A DNA stretch of 64,000 nucleotides from Maricaulis sp963975345 (GCF_963975345.1 NZ_CAXBGE010000002.1:124001-188000); one strand, 5' to 3'. Shown: positions 26,340 through 35,939, counted from the stretch's first letter. Program-made: numbers and translations. Notes: generated from the sequence alone by a model not told the origin.

Positions 26340-27494
26340 TCAAGCCGGCTTTCGAACCGGCGACACACCGCCGGTCCGGGCGGACATGCATTCGGCGATG
26401 ACGCCAAATACATGATACAGAGTGCTTGCCGGAATCCGGTCCGACAGAGCCTTGCCACTGGCATCGAACTGATCGATCCAGCCGCCGGCAATCACGTCAT
26501 TGAAGTGATACAACATCGCTGATCCGGCACGCTCCAAGTGCTCGGCGGCACCGGGCAGACACTGCTCTGGCATCCGCACCGCCGTGCGAAGCCATTCGGT
26601 CTGCATCCATGTTCGCGAGGATCCGTCCAGCACCTCTCCGCGCGCGTTGATCGCCGCATAAAGCAGGCCAGTCTGGGGATTGACGCCGACCCGCATGGCG
26701 GTTCCGAACATGGCTGAGGCGGCCCCGTCAAGCGGTTCGCCACTCAGCCGGTGATATTCGTGCAGCAACCAGGCCCATTCGCACAAATGGCCCGGCTCCA
26801 CCACAGCTCCCAATTCTCCGGTGGCACGACTCCAATCCGCGTTGAAGAATTCCCGGACCACCGCCATTTCCGAATCATAGAAGACCGTACCGAACAGGGC
26901 CTTGATGGCGGTTGCGCGGGTCAGGAATTCAAATCGGCCGCTGGCCTCATACAGTGCCATCAGCGCTTCGAACAAATGCATGTGGGGGTTCTGTCGCCGT
27001 GGCCATTGCGAGCCGGCAAGCGTTTCGCGATATCCACCCGTCGGATCGGCCATTGCGGTGTCGAGCCACGCCAGGGTTTCGTCGGCGAGGTCAAACCAGG
27101 CTTTGTCACCGCTGGCGCCGCCGAGCTGGCCCAAGGCCAGCAAGATAAAGGCGTGATCATAGAGGTCGCGGGTCGGGTCGGAGACATCGCCCGCATCCGT
27201 TAGCGCGTGAACCCAACCAGGCTGGCCGTCGCTCTGCCAAGCTCGCTGTTTGAGCAGGGTCGCTGCCTGTTCGGCGCGTTCAAGCCCATCAAGCCAACCC
27301 TCCTGATGGGCGCGCGCGAAGACATAGATCTGACGCGCCTGAACGCGAACCCGCCGCACATCTCCACTGATTGCGGACCCGTCGCGGGCGATGGATTCGA
27401 GGAATCCGCCATGCACATCGTCCCAGCCCCGCTCGGCCCAGAAAGGGAGCGCAGTCTGTAGCCCCCATTGTGCAATCGTGCTTACGCCGTCCAC
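26340..27494 (-). CDS. AGE-family sugar isomerase/epimerase (mannose-6-phosphate isomerase-like)
   Basis: The 384-aa all-alpha (alpha/alpha)6 barrel matches the N-acylglucosamine 2-epimerase superfamily: FWAERGWDDVHGGFLES, RQIYVFARAHQEG, DLYDHAFILLAL, QNPHMHLFEALMALYEASG, EPGHLCEWAWLLHEYHRL and the conserved His residues. Members epimerise N-acetylglucosamine or isomerise mannose/fructose and their phosphates. The neighbours manC and pgi favour fructose-6-P to mannose-6-P conversion feeding GDP-mannose; this is inference. The start is GTG 27494, preceded by GGGGAACAGG. Confidence 0.85.
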   Translation of the reverse strand: MDGVSTIAQWGLQTALPFWAERGWDDVHGGFLESIARDGSAISGDVRRVRVQARQIYVFARAHQEGWLDGLERAEQAATLLKQRAWQSDGQPGWVHALTDAGDVSDPTRDLYDHAFILLALGQLGGASGDKAWFDLADETLAWLDTAMADPTGGYRETLAGSQWPRRQNPHMHLFEALMALYEASGRFEFLTRATAIKALFGTVFYDSEMAVVREFFNADWSRATGELGAVVEPGHLCEWAWLLHEYHRLSGEPLDGAASAMFGTAMRVGVNPQTGLLYAAINARGEVLDGSSRTWMQTEWLRTAVRMPEQCLPGAAEHLERAGSAMLYHFNDVIAGGWIDQFDASGKALSDRIPASTLYHVFGVIAECMSARTGGVSPVRKPA

Positions 27495-27528
27495 CCTGTT
27501 CCCCGATCAACCGGCCCGGCGCAACTTA

Positions 27529-28290
27529 TCAGCCAAGAGTGGCCATGTCCTCGTCGGAGATATCGAAATTGGCGTAGACATTCTGAACATCATCGCTGTC
27601 GTCGAACGCTTCCATCATCTTCATCAGACCCGGGACTTTTTCGCTCGGCACCGGGATCAGGTTTTGCGGCCGCCAGATCAGATTGACTGAGACCGGATCG
27701 CCGAATTTCTCCGACAGGTTCGCGACCACATCCATCATGTCCTCGCGCGCCGTATAAACGACGTGCTGGCCTTCATTATCATCGTCGCCATCCTCGGCAG
27801 CGACGTCATCAGCGCCCGCCTCGATCGCCGCTTCCATCATCGTGTCCTCGTCGGCCACGTTCAGTGGAAACCGGATTTCACCGACATTGTCGAACATGAA
27901 GGCGACCGAACCGGTCTCGCCGAGATTGCCGCCATTCTTGGCGAAGGCGGTGCGGACATCAGCCGCAGCGCGGTTGCGATTATCGGTCGAGACCTCAACA
28001 ATCACGCCGATTCCACCCGGACCGAAGCCCTCGTAGCGGATGTCTTCATAGGTATCAGCATCGCCGCCGACCGCCTTGTCGATTGCGCGCTGGATATTGT
28101 CCTTGGGCACGGATTGGCCCTTGGCGATCGAAACTGCGAGACGCAAGCGCGGATTGGCATCGATATCGCCGCCACCCAATTTCGCCGCGATCGTGATGTC
28201 CTTGGACAGTTTGGAGAACAGCTTGGAACGCAGCTTGTCCTGCCGCCCCTTGCGGTGCTGGATGTTCGCCCATTTGGAGTGTCCGGCCAT
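27529..28290 (-). CDS. yebC: YebC/PmpR-family protein
   Basis: YebC/TACO1-family proteins were named as DNA-binding regulators, and work on relatives shows a role in translation of proline-rich stretches. The 253-aa protein has the invariant start MAGHSKWANIQHRKGRQDK, the IDKAVGGDADTYEDIRYEGFGPGG segment and an acidic C-terminal third. The frame is open to 28377, but the conserved N-terminus fixes the start at 28290. It sits between manC and the AGE isomerase gene, an unusual partner set for yebC, which is more often beside ruvC in Proteobacteria; ruvCAB is 8 kb away here. Confidence 0.95.
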   Translation of the reverse strand: MAGHSKWANIQHRKGRQDKLRSKLFSKLSKDITIAAKLGGGDIDANPRLRLAVSIAKGQSVPKDNIQRAIDKAVGGDADTYEDIRYEGFGPGGIGVIVEVSTDNRNRAAADVRTAFAKNGGNLGETGSVAFMFDNVGEIRFPLNVADEDTMMEAAIEAGADDVAAEDGDDDNEGQHVVYTAREDMMDVVANLSEKFGDPVSVNLIWRPQNLIPVPSEKVPGLMKMMEAFDDSDDVQNVYANFDISDEDMATLG

Positions 28291-28383
28291 GTTTGGCTTC
28301 CCTATGCCTGCGGATTCGAGGGGTTTTATTAGCGAGAATGACGGCGAAAGGCGAGCCGGTTCGCCACATTCCGGCAATGCACG

Positions 28384-29469
28384 TCACAGCAGATCGTCAT
28401 GACCGGCTTCCTTCAGGGCATCGACTATTTTTTTGACGCCCTGAGCATCGTCCCGATGAATGACCAGCACGGCATCGCCGGTAGCAACAACGATCAGATC
28501 CTTGACGCCATGAATCGCAACCTTGGCGCCATCTGAAATGACAAAGGAGTTTTCACTGGCGTGGATACTGACATTGCCGCGCGAGGCGTTGCCGTGCTCG
28601 TCCTTGTCAGAAATCGACCAGAGGGCATCCCAGGATCCGACATCCGACCAACCGATATCGGCCGGCACGACGACAGCCCTGCTGGTCCGTTCCATCACCG
28701 CATAGTCAAACGAGATTGACGGGCAGGCTTCAAACGCAGCCAGATCAAGGGTCAGCTTGGTGCCGGTCATTTCCGCCCCGCTCACAGCGGCCAAGCTGCA
28801 GCGCGCGACCTCGGAGCAATACAGCTCCAACTCGGCCAGCAAAGCGCCGGCTCCGAACAGAAAAATGCCGGCATTCCAGTAATATTCGCCGCTGGCCAGG
28901 AAGGTCTTGGCCGTTTCGACGTCGGGCTTTTCGGTGAAGGCACTGACATGGAAGCCAGCCGAAACCGGTTCGCCGCGCCGGATATAGCCATAGCCTGTCT
29001 CAGGCCCGGCAGGTTCGATGCCGAAGGTCACGAGCTGTCCCTGCGCCGCGAGCGCAGCGCCATGGGCAATCGCCTGGTGGAAGCCCTCAATATCGCGAAT
29101 GTGGTGATCCGCCGGCAGCAACAAAACGAGCACGTCATCGCCCAATTCTCGTCGGACAAGCTCTGCGGCGACGGCCGCAACGGGGGCGGTATTACGGCCA
29201 ACCGGCTCGACGACATAGCAGGCGGGCACACAACCCAGCTCGTCAAGCTGGCCGCGCGCACGGATATATTGGCTTTCATTGAGAACGATGATCGGCGCTT
29301 CGAATTTGAAGTCCTTCGAAGTTGCTGCGACCCGTCGGGCAGTTTCCTGCACCATGCTCAGCTCGGTGACGAGCGGGTGTAGCTGTTTGGGGTGGGCAGC
29401 TCGGGACAGCGGCCAAAGGCGGGTTCCCGACCCACCCGACATAATCACCGGGACTATTCGCACCGCCAT
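28384..29469 (-). CDS. manC: Mannose-1-phosphate guanylyltransferase
   Basis: The enzyme makes GDP-mannose from mannose-1-P and GTP for polysaccharide synthesis. The 361-aa protein has the nucleotidyltransferase signature VIMSGGSGTRLWPLSRAAHPKQ, the active-site FTEKP and the GMP-specific segments LLPADHHI, GYGYIRRGEP, YYWNAGIFLF and DIGWSDVGSWDALW. The C-terminal isomerase domain of bifunctional ManC is absent, so mannose-6-P must come from another enzyme, plausibly the AGE-family protein two genes on. First gene of the minus-strand run. Confidence 0.95.
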   Translation of the reverse strand: MAVRIVPVIMSGGSGTRLWPLSRAAHPKQLHPLVTELSMVQETARRVAATSKDFKFEAPIIVLNESQYIRARGQLDELGCVPACYVVEPVGRNTAPVAAVAAELVRRELGDDVLVLLLPADHHIRDIEGFHQAIAHGAALAAQGQLVTFGIEPAGPETGYGYIRRGEPVSAGFHVSAFTEKPDVETAKTFLASGEYYWNAGIFLFGAGALLAELELYCSEVARCSLAAVSGAEMTGTKLTLDLAAFEACPSISFDYAVMERTSRAVVVPADIGWSDVGSWDALWSISDKDEHGNASRGNVSIHASENSFVISDGAKVAIHGVKDLIVVATGDAVLVIHRDDAQGVKKIVDALKEAGHDDLL

Positions 29470-29737
29470 TCCTCGTCCCCCGTGGTTCAGCCTGCCTCCA
29501 AGCCGACTTCCACTGCGGAGAGACTACAATTCAACAACGCCAAAGCACAGGCTTGCCAGCAGATAACGCGCTGTTTCAGGCAGATATGAACACGCGCTCC
29601 GGCGTCCACGCGGTCCCCGCAGACCCTGGTACCGACTGGAAGGACAAGCGGCGAAGCTGTTGGCAATTGAGGCGCAAACAGTGGGATGCCCAACTCGGCA
29701 GTGAACTGATCAGCGAGAAGCTGTCAGCACAGGCCCC

Positions 29738-30007
29738 TCAGACGTGGACGGCCTTGCCCTCGGTCACCACGCGAGTTGCGGGTGGAAAATTGCGCATGGT
29801 CAAAAAATTGAGAAAGCGACCGAGCATGCTTGCGCTATCAGTCTGGACGACCCGGATATAGGATTCGGATTCTTGCAGACTGGTCGTGAACACACAGGCT
29901 TGGTTATCGTCATCGTTTTCTTCGCAAGCTCTGAGAAAATCTACCAAATACTGGTCGAAAACGTGAGCGTCGTGCGCTTTTTCAAAGCGGATCGTCTGTT
30001 TAAACAT
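29738..30007 (-). CDS. Small hypothetical protein (89 aa)
   Basis: No family recognised. The product is acidic and soluble (KAHDAHVFDQYLVDFLRACEENDDDNQAC...ESESYIRVVQTDSASMLGRFLNFL), with no signal or membrane helix. GGGGGA 5-6 nt before the ATG is an excellent SD, and the codon use is coding-like though less GC-rich than the flanks. It stands alone, with untranslated DNA of 268 bp and 312 bp on its sides. Confidence 0.6.
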   Translation of the reverse strand: MFKQTIRFEKAHDAHVFDQYLVDFLRACEENDDDNQACVFTTSLQESESYIRVVQTDSASMLGRFLNFLTMRNFPPATRVVTEGKAVHV

Positions 30008-30319
30008 GCTATCCCCCGATAACTAACTCATACTACACGACCACACTCGAATGAAGCACCAACAACTCACGCGCGAGTCGGGCCTGTGGCTTTCCCGTAC
30101 GTTGTGCTTCGGCAGCTGCCCGGCTCGTGGTGGCCATGACTTGCTGCCCTCGATTACACCGCCGTGCGCGTCACCATATTGGCAAATACAGCGGGGTGCC
30201 TCCCGTGATCAGGATCATGACATACGTGTAATTTTTCAAGGGGGGAGAATCAGTGAGCGCTCGCCCGCTTGCGGTAGCACGGCGCTACAACTGAGTTTGG
30301 CCGCTGATGCAGCCTCGGG
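30008..30319. other. Intergenic stretch, no gene identified
   Basis: About 310 bp between the 89-aa gene and the ymdB-like gene. An SD-like GGGGGGAGAA at 30240-30250 precedes only a 13-codon open frame. I see no tRNA, no strong hairpin and no repeat; it presumably holds the promoter of the 89-aa gene. Confidence 0.5.
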
Positions 30320-31138
30320 TCAGAGCTGCGGTACTTGCTCGCTCAGCTGGCCGCCGATCCGGATCGCCTCGCACCTGACCGCCAGACCTGTTGCATTATC
30401 GGTCTCGACGTAGACACCGCAAGCGGTGGCTTCGCCGGTCGCCGGCTCGAAGCGGCCCGTGCGCATCCGCGTCGTGAACCGGCGCAGCGGCTCTTCCTTG
30501 TCCATACCAATGATCGAGTCGTAATCGCCGCACATGCCGGCATCGGTCTGATAGGCAGTTCCACCGGGCAGGATGCGCGCATCGGCGGTCGGGACATGGG
30601 TGTGGGTGCCGACAACCAAGCTGGCGCGACCATCGCAATAGACGCCCATCCCCATCTTCTCGCTGGTCGCTTCAGCATGGAAATCGATGATAATCGCATC
30701 GGCGACCTGTCCGAGCGGCGCGGAAGCCAGCTCGCGCTCAATCGTTGCGAAGGGATCGTCGAGGGTTTCCATGAACAGGGCCCCCATCAGATTGACGACC
30801 AGCACGCGCGAACCATTGGCGGCTTCGATCAGATTGGCGCCCTTGCCTGGCGTCGATCCGGCCGGATAATTGGCCGGACGCAGCAAGCGGGGTTCGCGGT
30901 CGATATAAGTCAACGTCTCGCGTTGATCCCAAGCATGATTGCCGAGCGTCAGCGCATCGACGCCGAGATCAAACAGGCCTTCGCAGATCTTCTCGGTGAC
31001 GCCGAAACCGGCAGCCGCGTTCTCGGCATTGACGACGACGAAGTCGAGCGCGAGGCGCTGGCGCAGGTCTGGAAGATGGGCCTCCAGTGCCCGCCGGCCG
31101 GTTTTGCCGACAATGTCACCGAAAAATGCGAAACGCAT
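30320..31138 (-). CDS. ymdB: YmdB-family metallophosphoesterase (TIGR00282-like)
   Basis: The 272-aa protein is a calcineurin-like phosphoesterase of the YmdB group, some of which hydrolyse 2',3'-cyclic nucleotides. Metal ligands appear in FFGDIVGKTGRRAL, VNAENAAAGFGVT, LGNHAWDQRE, IIDFHAEATSEKMG and VVGTHTHVPTADARIL. The length is normal. It follows metH after 87 bp on the same strand and may be co-transcribed. The symbol refers to the Bacillus-type family, not to the unrelated enterobacterial YmdB. Confidence 0.88.
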   Translation of the reverse strand: MRFAFFGDIVGKTGRRALEAHLPDLRQRLALDFVVVNAENAAAGFGVTEKICEGLFDLGVDALTLGNHAWDQRETLTYIDREPRLLRPANYPAGSTPGKGANLIEAANGSRVLVVNLMGALFMETLDDPFATIERELASAPLGQVADAIIIDFHAEATSEKMGMGVYCDGRASLVVGTHTHVPTADARILPGGTAYQTDAGMCGDYDSIIGMDKEEPLRRFTTRMRTGRFEPATGEATACGVYVETDNATGLAVRCEAIRIGGQLSEQVPQL

Positions 31139-31225
31139 GTAGAACTCCGAGCGCGAACAAGCCGCGGGATATGGCGCATATCGACCGCAAAGTCCAAATC
31201 ATCGCTGATGATCGCCGTCGCTGTC

Positions 31226-33883
31226 TCAGGCGGGAACTGGCGCAACCGGGACATAATCCAGGATCGGTCCCAACGCCCGTTCGGCATCCTCAAGCGGCCA
31301 GCCTTTGCGGCCGGCATAGTCCTCGACCTGGTCGCGCAGGATGCGGCCGACCGCGAAATAGCAACTCTCGGGGTGTGACAGATACAACCCCGACACCGAA
31401 GAGGCCGGTGTCATCGCGAAGGAATTGGTCAGACTGACGCCGGTTGCCTGGGCCGCGTCGAGCAGGGCGAACAGGGTGCGCTTTTCTGAATGGTCAGGCT
31501 GGGATGGATAGCCCGCGGCCGGGCGGATGCCGGCATAGGTTTCAGCGATCAGATCCTGACGTGACAGGGTCTCGTCCGGCGCATAGCCCCAATGCTCGCG
31601 GCGCACTCTTTCGTGCAACCATTCGGCACACGCCTCGGCAAGCCGATCAGAGAGCGCCTTGAACATGATCGAAGAATAGTCGTCCTTCTCCGCAGCAAAG
31701 CGAGAATGAACCGCCTCATTCCCCCCAGCGGTGACAACAAAACCACCGAGATAATCGGCATGGCCCGGCGGGGCGATGAAGTCGAACTGGGACAGGTGCG
31801 GCCGGGCATTATCCTTCGCCGCCTGTTGGCGCAGACCGTGGAAAGTGTCGAGCCGCTTGCTGCGGCTGTCATCGGTGTAGAGGACCGCATCGTCGCCGAC
31901 ACGATTGGCCGGCCAGAACCCGCAGACCGCCTGTGGCGCCAGCAACTCCTCGTCAACCATCCGCTTGAGCATTGCCTGGGCGTCCGCAAACAGGTCACGC
32001 GCCACAGCGCCGCGCTTGGGGTCGTCGAAAATAGCCGGATAGCTGCCCTTGAGCTCCCACGTGAAAAAGAAGGGCGTCCAGTCGATATAGTCGATCAGCG
32101 TCTTGATCGATGGGGAGAAGGACCGCGTACCAAGGAAAGTCGGCTTGGGTGGTTGATAGGCCGACCAGTCGCAATCCCACGCATTGGCCCGCGCCTTCTC
32201 CAGCGGCAGACGGGCCTTCTTCGAACGCGCTGCCAGACGGCGTTCCCGGATCTTCGCCAGATCCTCGCGCACATCTTTGGCATAGGCGTCGCGCTCGTCG
32301 GATAGAAGTTTGGAGACGACACCGACTGCGCGGCTGGCATCATTCACGTGGATCACCGGTGCGACGCTGAGCGCCGGATCGACCTTGACCGCCGTGTGGG
32401 CCGGGCTGGTTGTGGCACCACCGATCATTAGCGGCAGGGTGATATTGCGCCGCTCCATTTCGGACGCGACAAACACCATTTCGTCCAGCGACGGCGTTAT
32501 CAAGCCCGACAGGCCGATAATATCGGCCTTTTCGCGCAGGGCGGTATCGAGAATTTTCTCGCACGGCACCATCACGCCGAGATCGATCACTTCATAGCCA
32601 TTACATTGCAGCACGACTCCGACGATGTTCTTGCCAATATCGTGGACATCACCCTTCACCGTCGCCATCACGATTTTGCCGGCGGAGGATTGCGCCTCAC
32701 CGGCGGCCTCCTTCTCGGCTTCCATGAAGGGGATCAGATGAGCCACCGCCTGTTTCATCACACGGGCTGATTTGACGACTTGCGGCAGGAACATACGGCC
32801 ATCGCCGAACAGGTCGCCGACGACATTCATCCCGTCCATCAACGGGCCTTCGATCACGTGCAGCGGCCGCACCGCCAACTGGCGCGCCTCCTCGGCATCC
32901 TCAACAATGAACTCGTTAAGCCCGTGAACCAGCGCATGCTTGATGCGTTCATTGACCGGCGCCTCGCGCCAGGCCAGATCGCGCTCCTTGGTCTTGGCGC
33001 CGCCGCTATCGCGATAGGTCTCTGCTTCGGTCAGCAGGCGGTCGGTCGCGTCCGGGCGGCGATTGAGGATCACATCCTCGACCAGATCGCGCAGCTTCGG
33101 TTCAATATCGTCATAAATGTCGAGCTGACCGGCATTGACGATGCCCATATCCATGCCGGCATGAATGGCGTGATAGAGAAAGACGGTGTGCATCGCCCGG
33201 CGTACCGGCTCATTGCCGCGGAACGAGAACGAGACGTTCGAGAGCCCGCCGGAGACATGACATCCGGGCATTTCCTGGCGGATCCGGCGCGTCGCCTCGA
33301 TGAAGGCGACGGCATAGTCATTATGCTCCTCGATCCCGGTCGCGACGGCAAAGATATTGGGGTCAAAAATAATGTCTTCCGGGGCGAATCCGACCGTATT
33401 GACAAGGATGTCATAGGCACGCTTGCAGATCGCGACCTTGCGATCGGCGGTATCGGCCTGGCCGGCCTCGTCGAAGGCCATCACGACAACAGCAGCGCCA
33501 TAGGCTTGGCACAGTCGGGCCTGCTTGAGGAAGCTTTCCTCACCCTCCTTCAGACTGATCGAATTGACGATCGGCTTGCCTTGGGTGTTTTTCAACCCGG
33601 CTTCGATCACTTCCCATTTGGAGCTGTCGATCATCACCGGCACGCGTGCGACATCGGGTTCGACAGCGATCAGCCGCATGAAAATAGTCATCGCCTCGAC
33701 ACTATCGAGCAGACCTTCATCCATATTGATGTCGATGATCTGGGCGCCATTCTCCACTTGCTGACGCGCCACGGCGACCGCGGCGCCGTAATCGCCCTCG
33801 GTGATCAGACGGCGAAACACCGCCGAGCCGGTCACATTGGTGCGTTCGCCGACATTGACGAAAGTCGAAACAGGTTTTGTCAT
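31226..33883 (-). CDS. metH: Methionine synthase, folate-, cobalamin- and activation-domain part (split MetH)
   Basis: This 885-aa protein is the C-terminal three-quarters of cobalamin-dependent methionine synthase. In order: the pterin-binding domain (FVNVGERTNVTGSAVFRRL), the cap domain, the B12-binding Rossmann domain with the ligand His in DVHDIGKNIVGVVLQCNGYEVIDLG, and the activation domain (RIRPAAGYPSQPDHSEKR; near the end YFAVGRILRDQVEDYAGRKG) that binds SAM for reductive reactivation. The homocysteine-binding domain is the separate protein encoded 12 bp upstream, so the enzyme works as a two-chain complex. Such splits are known in several alphaproteobacteria. Confidence 0.96.
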   Translation of the reverse strand: MTKPVSTFVNVGERTNVTGSAVFRRLITEGDYGAAVAVARQQVENGAQIIDINMDEGLLDSVEAMTIFMRLIAVEPDVARVPVMIDSSKWEVIEAGLKNTQGKPIVNSISLKEGEESFLKQARLCQAYGAAVVVMAFDEAGQADTADRKVAICKRAYDILVNTVGFAPEDIIFDPNIFAVATGIEEHNDYAVAFIEATRRIRQEMPGCHVSGGLSNVSFSFRGNEPVRRAMHTVFLYHAIHAGMDMGIVNAGQLDIYDDIEPKLRDLVEDVILNRRPDATDRLLTEAETYRDSGGAKTKERDLAWREAPVNERIKHALVHGLNEFIVEDAEEARQLAVRPLHVIEGPLMDGMNVVGDLFGDGRMFLPQVVKSARVMKQAVAHLIPFMEAEKEAAGEAQSSAGKIVMATVKGDVHDIGKNIVGVVLQCNGYEVIDLGVMVPCEKILDTALREKADIIGLSGLITPSLDEMVFVASEMERRNITLPLMIGGATTSPAHTAVKVDPALSVAPVIHVNDASRAVGVVSKLLSDERDAYAKDVREDLAKIRERRLAARSKKARLPLEKARANAWDCDWSAYQPPKPTFLGTRSFSPSIKTLIDYIDWTPFFFTWELKGSYPAIFDDPKRGAVARDLFADAQAMLKRMVDEELLAPQAVCGFWPANRVGDDAVLYTDDSRSKRLDTFHGLRQQAAKDNARPHLSQFDFIAPPGHADYLGGFVVTAGGNEAVHSRFAAEKDDYSSIMFKALSDRLAEACAEWLHERVRREHWGYAPDETLSRQDLIAETYAGIRPAAGYPSQPDHSEKRTLFALLDAAQATGVSLTNSFAMTPASSVSGLYLSHPESCYFAVGRILRDQVEDYAGRKGWPLEDAERALGPILDYVPVAPVPA

Positions 33884-33895
33884 CGCGGCATCATC

Positions 33896-34957
33896 TCAGG
33901 CTGATAGTTCGAACGGTTCGAGGCCGGCGAGATGCATGGCGCGCTCACGGCGGGCGGGCTGATAAGGCGGCACGTCGTGGGCCACCGCCGCGATGGCGCG
34001 GATATGCGCTGGCGTTGTGCCACAACATCCACCGAGAATATTGACCAGGCCGGAACGGGCCCACTCGCCCAGATGCGCCGCCGTCTCGTCCGGCGTCTCG
34101 TCATACTCGCCCATATCATTGGGCAGACCGGCATTGGGATAGGCGAGGATGCGCGTATCAACGATCCGCGAGAGCTCGGCGATATAGGGGCGCAACTCAT
34201 CGGCGCCGAGCGCACAATTGAGACCGACCGCCCACGGCTTGGCATGGCGGACCGAATACCAGAAGGCCGACGCAGTTTGACCCGACAGCGTGCGTCCGGA
34301 TTTGTCGGTGATCGTACCGGACAACATGATCGGGCGGTCAATTCCCTCTTCGGTGCGCAGATCGATCAGCGCCTTGATCGCGGCCTTGGCGTTGAGCGTG
34401 TCGAAGATTGTTTCGACGAGGAAGAAATCGACATGGTCCGCCATCGCCCGCGCCTGTTCAGCATAGCTCAGCCGGACCTGGTCGAAATCGACCTCTCGAA
34501 AGCCCGGATCATTGACCTGGGGCGAGATCGACAAAGTCTTGTTGGTCGGACCAATCGCGCCAGCGACGCCCTTGGGGGCGCCTGTCCGGATTTCTTCCTC
34601 GTCAGCCGCTTCGCGCGCCAGCCGGGCCCCTTCGCGAGCGATCTCCGGCGCCAGATCCTGCATTTTATAGTCGGCCTGAGCGATTGAGCTTGAGGAAAAT
34701 GTGTTCGTCTCGGCGATGTCGGCGCCAGCTTCGTAATAGGCACGGTGGATCGCCCTTACCGCGTCGGGGGCGCTCAGATTGAGGATGTCATTATTACCCT
34801 TGATCAGGGCTGGCCAGTCAGCGAAACGCGCGCCGCGATAGCCGGCCTCATCGAGTTTGAGGTCCTGGATCTGTGTCCCCATCGCGCCATCGAGGATCAG
34901 GATGCGATTGCGAGCGATGCGCTCGAGCGCGGCCAACCGGTCGGTGCGCGCTGTCAT
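33896..34957 (-). CDS. metH1: Homocysteine S-methyltransferase domain protein (N-terminal part of split MetH)
   Basis: The 353-aa TIM barrel binds homocysteine through zinc: the Cys ligands are in VGLNCALGA and the pair in LGGCCGTTPAH. RILILDGAMGTQIQDLKLDE and ETNTFSSSSIAQADY are typical of MetH N-termini. It stops where a complete MetH would continue into the pterin domain, and the remainder is encoded by the next gene. ATG 34957 overlaps the metF stop by 4 bp. The symbol is provisional. Confidence 0.94.
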   Translation of the reverse strand: MTARTDRLAALERIARNRILILDGAMGTQIQDLKLDEAGYRGARFADWPALIKGNNDILNLSAPDAVRAIHRAYYEAGADIAETNTFSSSSIAQADYKMQDLAPEIAREGARLAREAADEEEIRTGAPKGVAGAIGPTNKTLSISPQVNDPGFREVDFDQVRLSYAEQARAMADHVDFFLVETIFDTLNAKAAIKALIDLRTEEGIDRPIMLSGTITDKSGRTLSGQTASAFWYSVRHAKPWAVGLNCALGADELRPYIAELSRIVDTRILAYPNAGLPNDMGEYDETPDETAAHLGEWARSGLVNILGGCCGTTPAHIRAIAAVAHDVPPYQPARRERAMHLAGLEPFELSA

Positions 34958-35865
34958 GCCGCTATCTCCGCAGCGGTGCTCGGCTTCACGCCCAGCAGGT
35001 GACAGGTAGACAGAGCGAGTTCGGCCCGGTTGAGCGTGTAGAAATGAAAGTCGTCGACACCGGATTCATGCAGGCTTGAGCAGAGTTGCGCAGCCAGATG
35101 AGCGGTGACCAGCTGACGCGTGTCCGGTTCGTCGTCGAGTCCGTCAAAGTGGCGATGGATCCGGTCCGGAATATTGGCATTGCAGAGCGCCGCCATTCGG
35201 GTCAAACCCTTGAAATTGGGCTGCAGCATGATGCCGGGCACGATCGGGATCTTGATGCCGGCCCGCACCGCGCGCTCGCGAAAACGCAGAAACGTCTCCG
35301 GCTCAAAGAAGAATTGGGTGATGGCACGGGTCGCGCCAGCATCAATTTTGGCTTTGAGCAGGTCGAGATCATGCTCGGCGGTCGGGCTTTCCGGGTGTTT
35401 TTCAGGATAACAGCCGACAGACACCTCGAAATCTCCGATCGCCCGGATTCCGGCCGCCAGCTCAGCGGCGTTGGCATAACCACCGGCCGCCGGCCGGTAG
35501 GCTTCACCAATCCCCTGAAGTGGGTCACCGCGCAGCGCCACGATATGACGAACGCCGGCGTCCCAGTAATCGTGGATAACGGCGTCGACTTCTGCGCGGG
35601 TCGCGGAGATACAGGTGAGATGCGCTGCAGGCCGGATGTCCGTCTCGTTCACTATGCGGTGCACCGTCCGGTGGGTCCGTTCACGCGTTGACCCGCCTGC
35701 GCCATAGGTGACAGAGACGAAAGCTGGGCTCAACGGCGCGAGCCGGCTGATAGACTGCCAGAGCGTGTCTTCCATCGGCTCGGTTTTCGGTGGGAAAAAT
35801 TCGAACGAAATCGACAGGTCGCCGCCGGGCAGTTTCCCATTTTCTGGCTCTTCTTGCACACTCAT
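34954..35865 (-). CDS. metF: 5,10-methylenetetrahydrofolate reductase
   Basis: MetF reduces methylene-THF to methyl-THF, the methyl donor for MetH, using FAD. The 303-aa TIM barrel has SFEFFPPKT, VTYGAGGSTRERT, AHLTCISATRAEVD, VALRGDP, QFFFEPETFLRF and PGIMLQPN. GGAGG 11 nt before ATG 35865 decides the start; the frame runs on to 35907. First gene of metF-metH1-metH and divergent from metK; a palindrome at 35920-35939 lies 55 bp upstream. Confidence 0.96.
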   Translation of the reverse strand: MSVQEEPENGKLPGGDLSISFEFFPPKTEPMEDTLWQSISRLAPLSPAFVSVTYGAGGSTRERTHRTVHRIVNETDIRPAAHLTCISATRAEVDAVIHDYWDAGVRHIVALRGDPLQGIGEAYRPAAGGYANAAELAAGIRAIGDFEVSVGCYPEKHPESPTAEHDLDLLKAKIDAGATRAITQFFFEPETFLRFRERAVRAGIKIPIVPGIMLQPNFKGLTRMAALCNANIPDRIHRHFDGLDDEPDTRQLVTAHLAAQLCSSLHESGVDDFHFYTLNRAELALSTCHLLGVKPSTAAEIAA

Positions 35866-35919
35866 CGAATTTGAACCTCCCGCCAGCGCAATCGACCATT
35901 CAGGCAATCACATACATAC

Positions 35920-35939
35920 ACATAAGTATATCTTTATAT
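35920..35939. promoter_or_regulatory. Candidate SAM-cycle operator upstream of metF
   Basis: ACATAAGTATATCTTTATAT fits an imperfect palindrome of the form ATATAAAG-N4-CTTTATAT. The same pattern recurs before metK (36102-36121) and metX (57715-57734). It resembles in shape the palindromes of SahR, an ArsR-family regulator of the SAM cycle; the regulator itself is not in the window. Confidence 0.6.
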
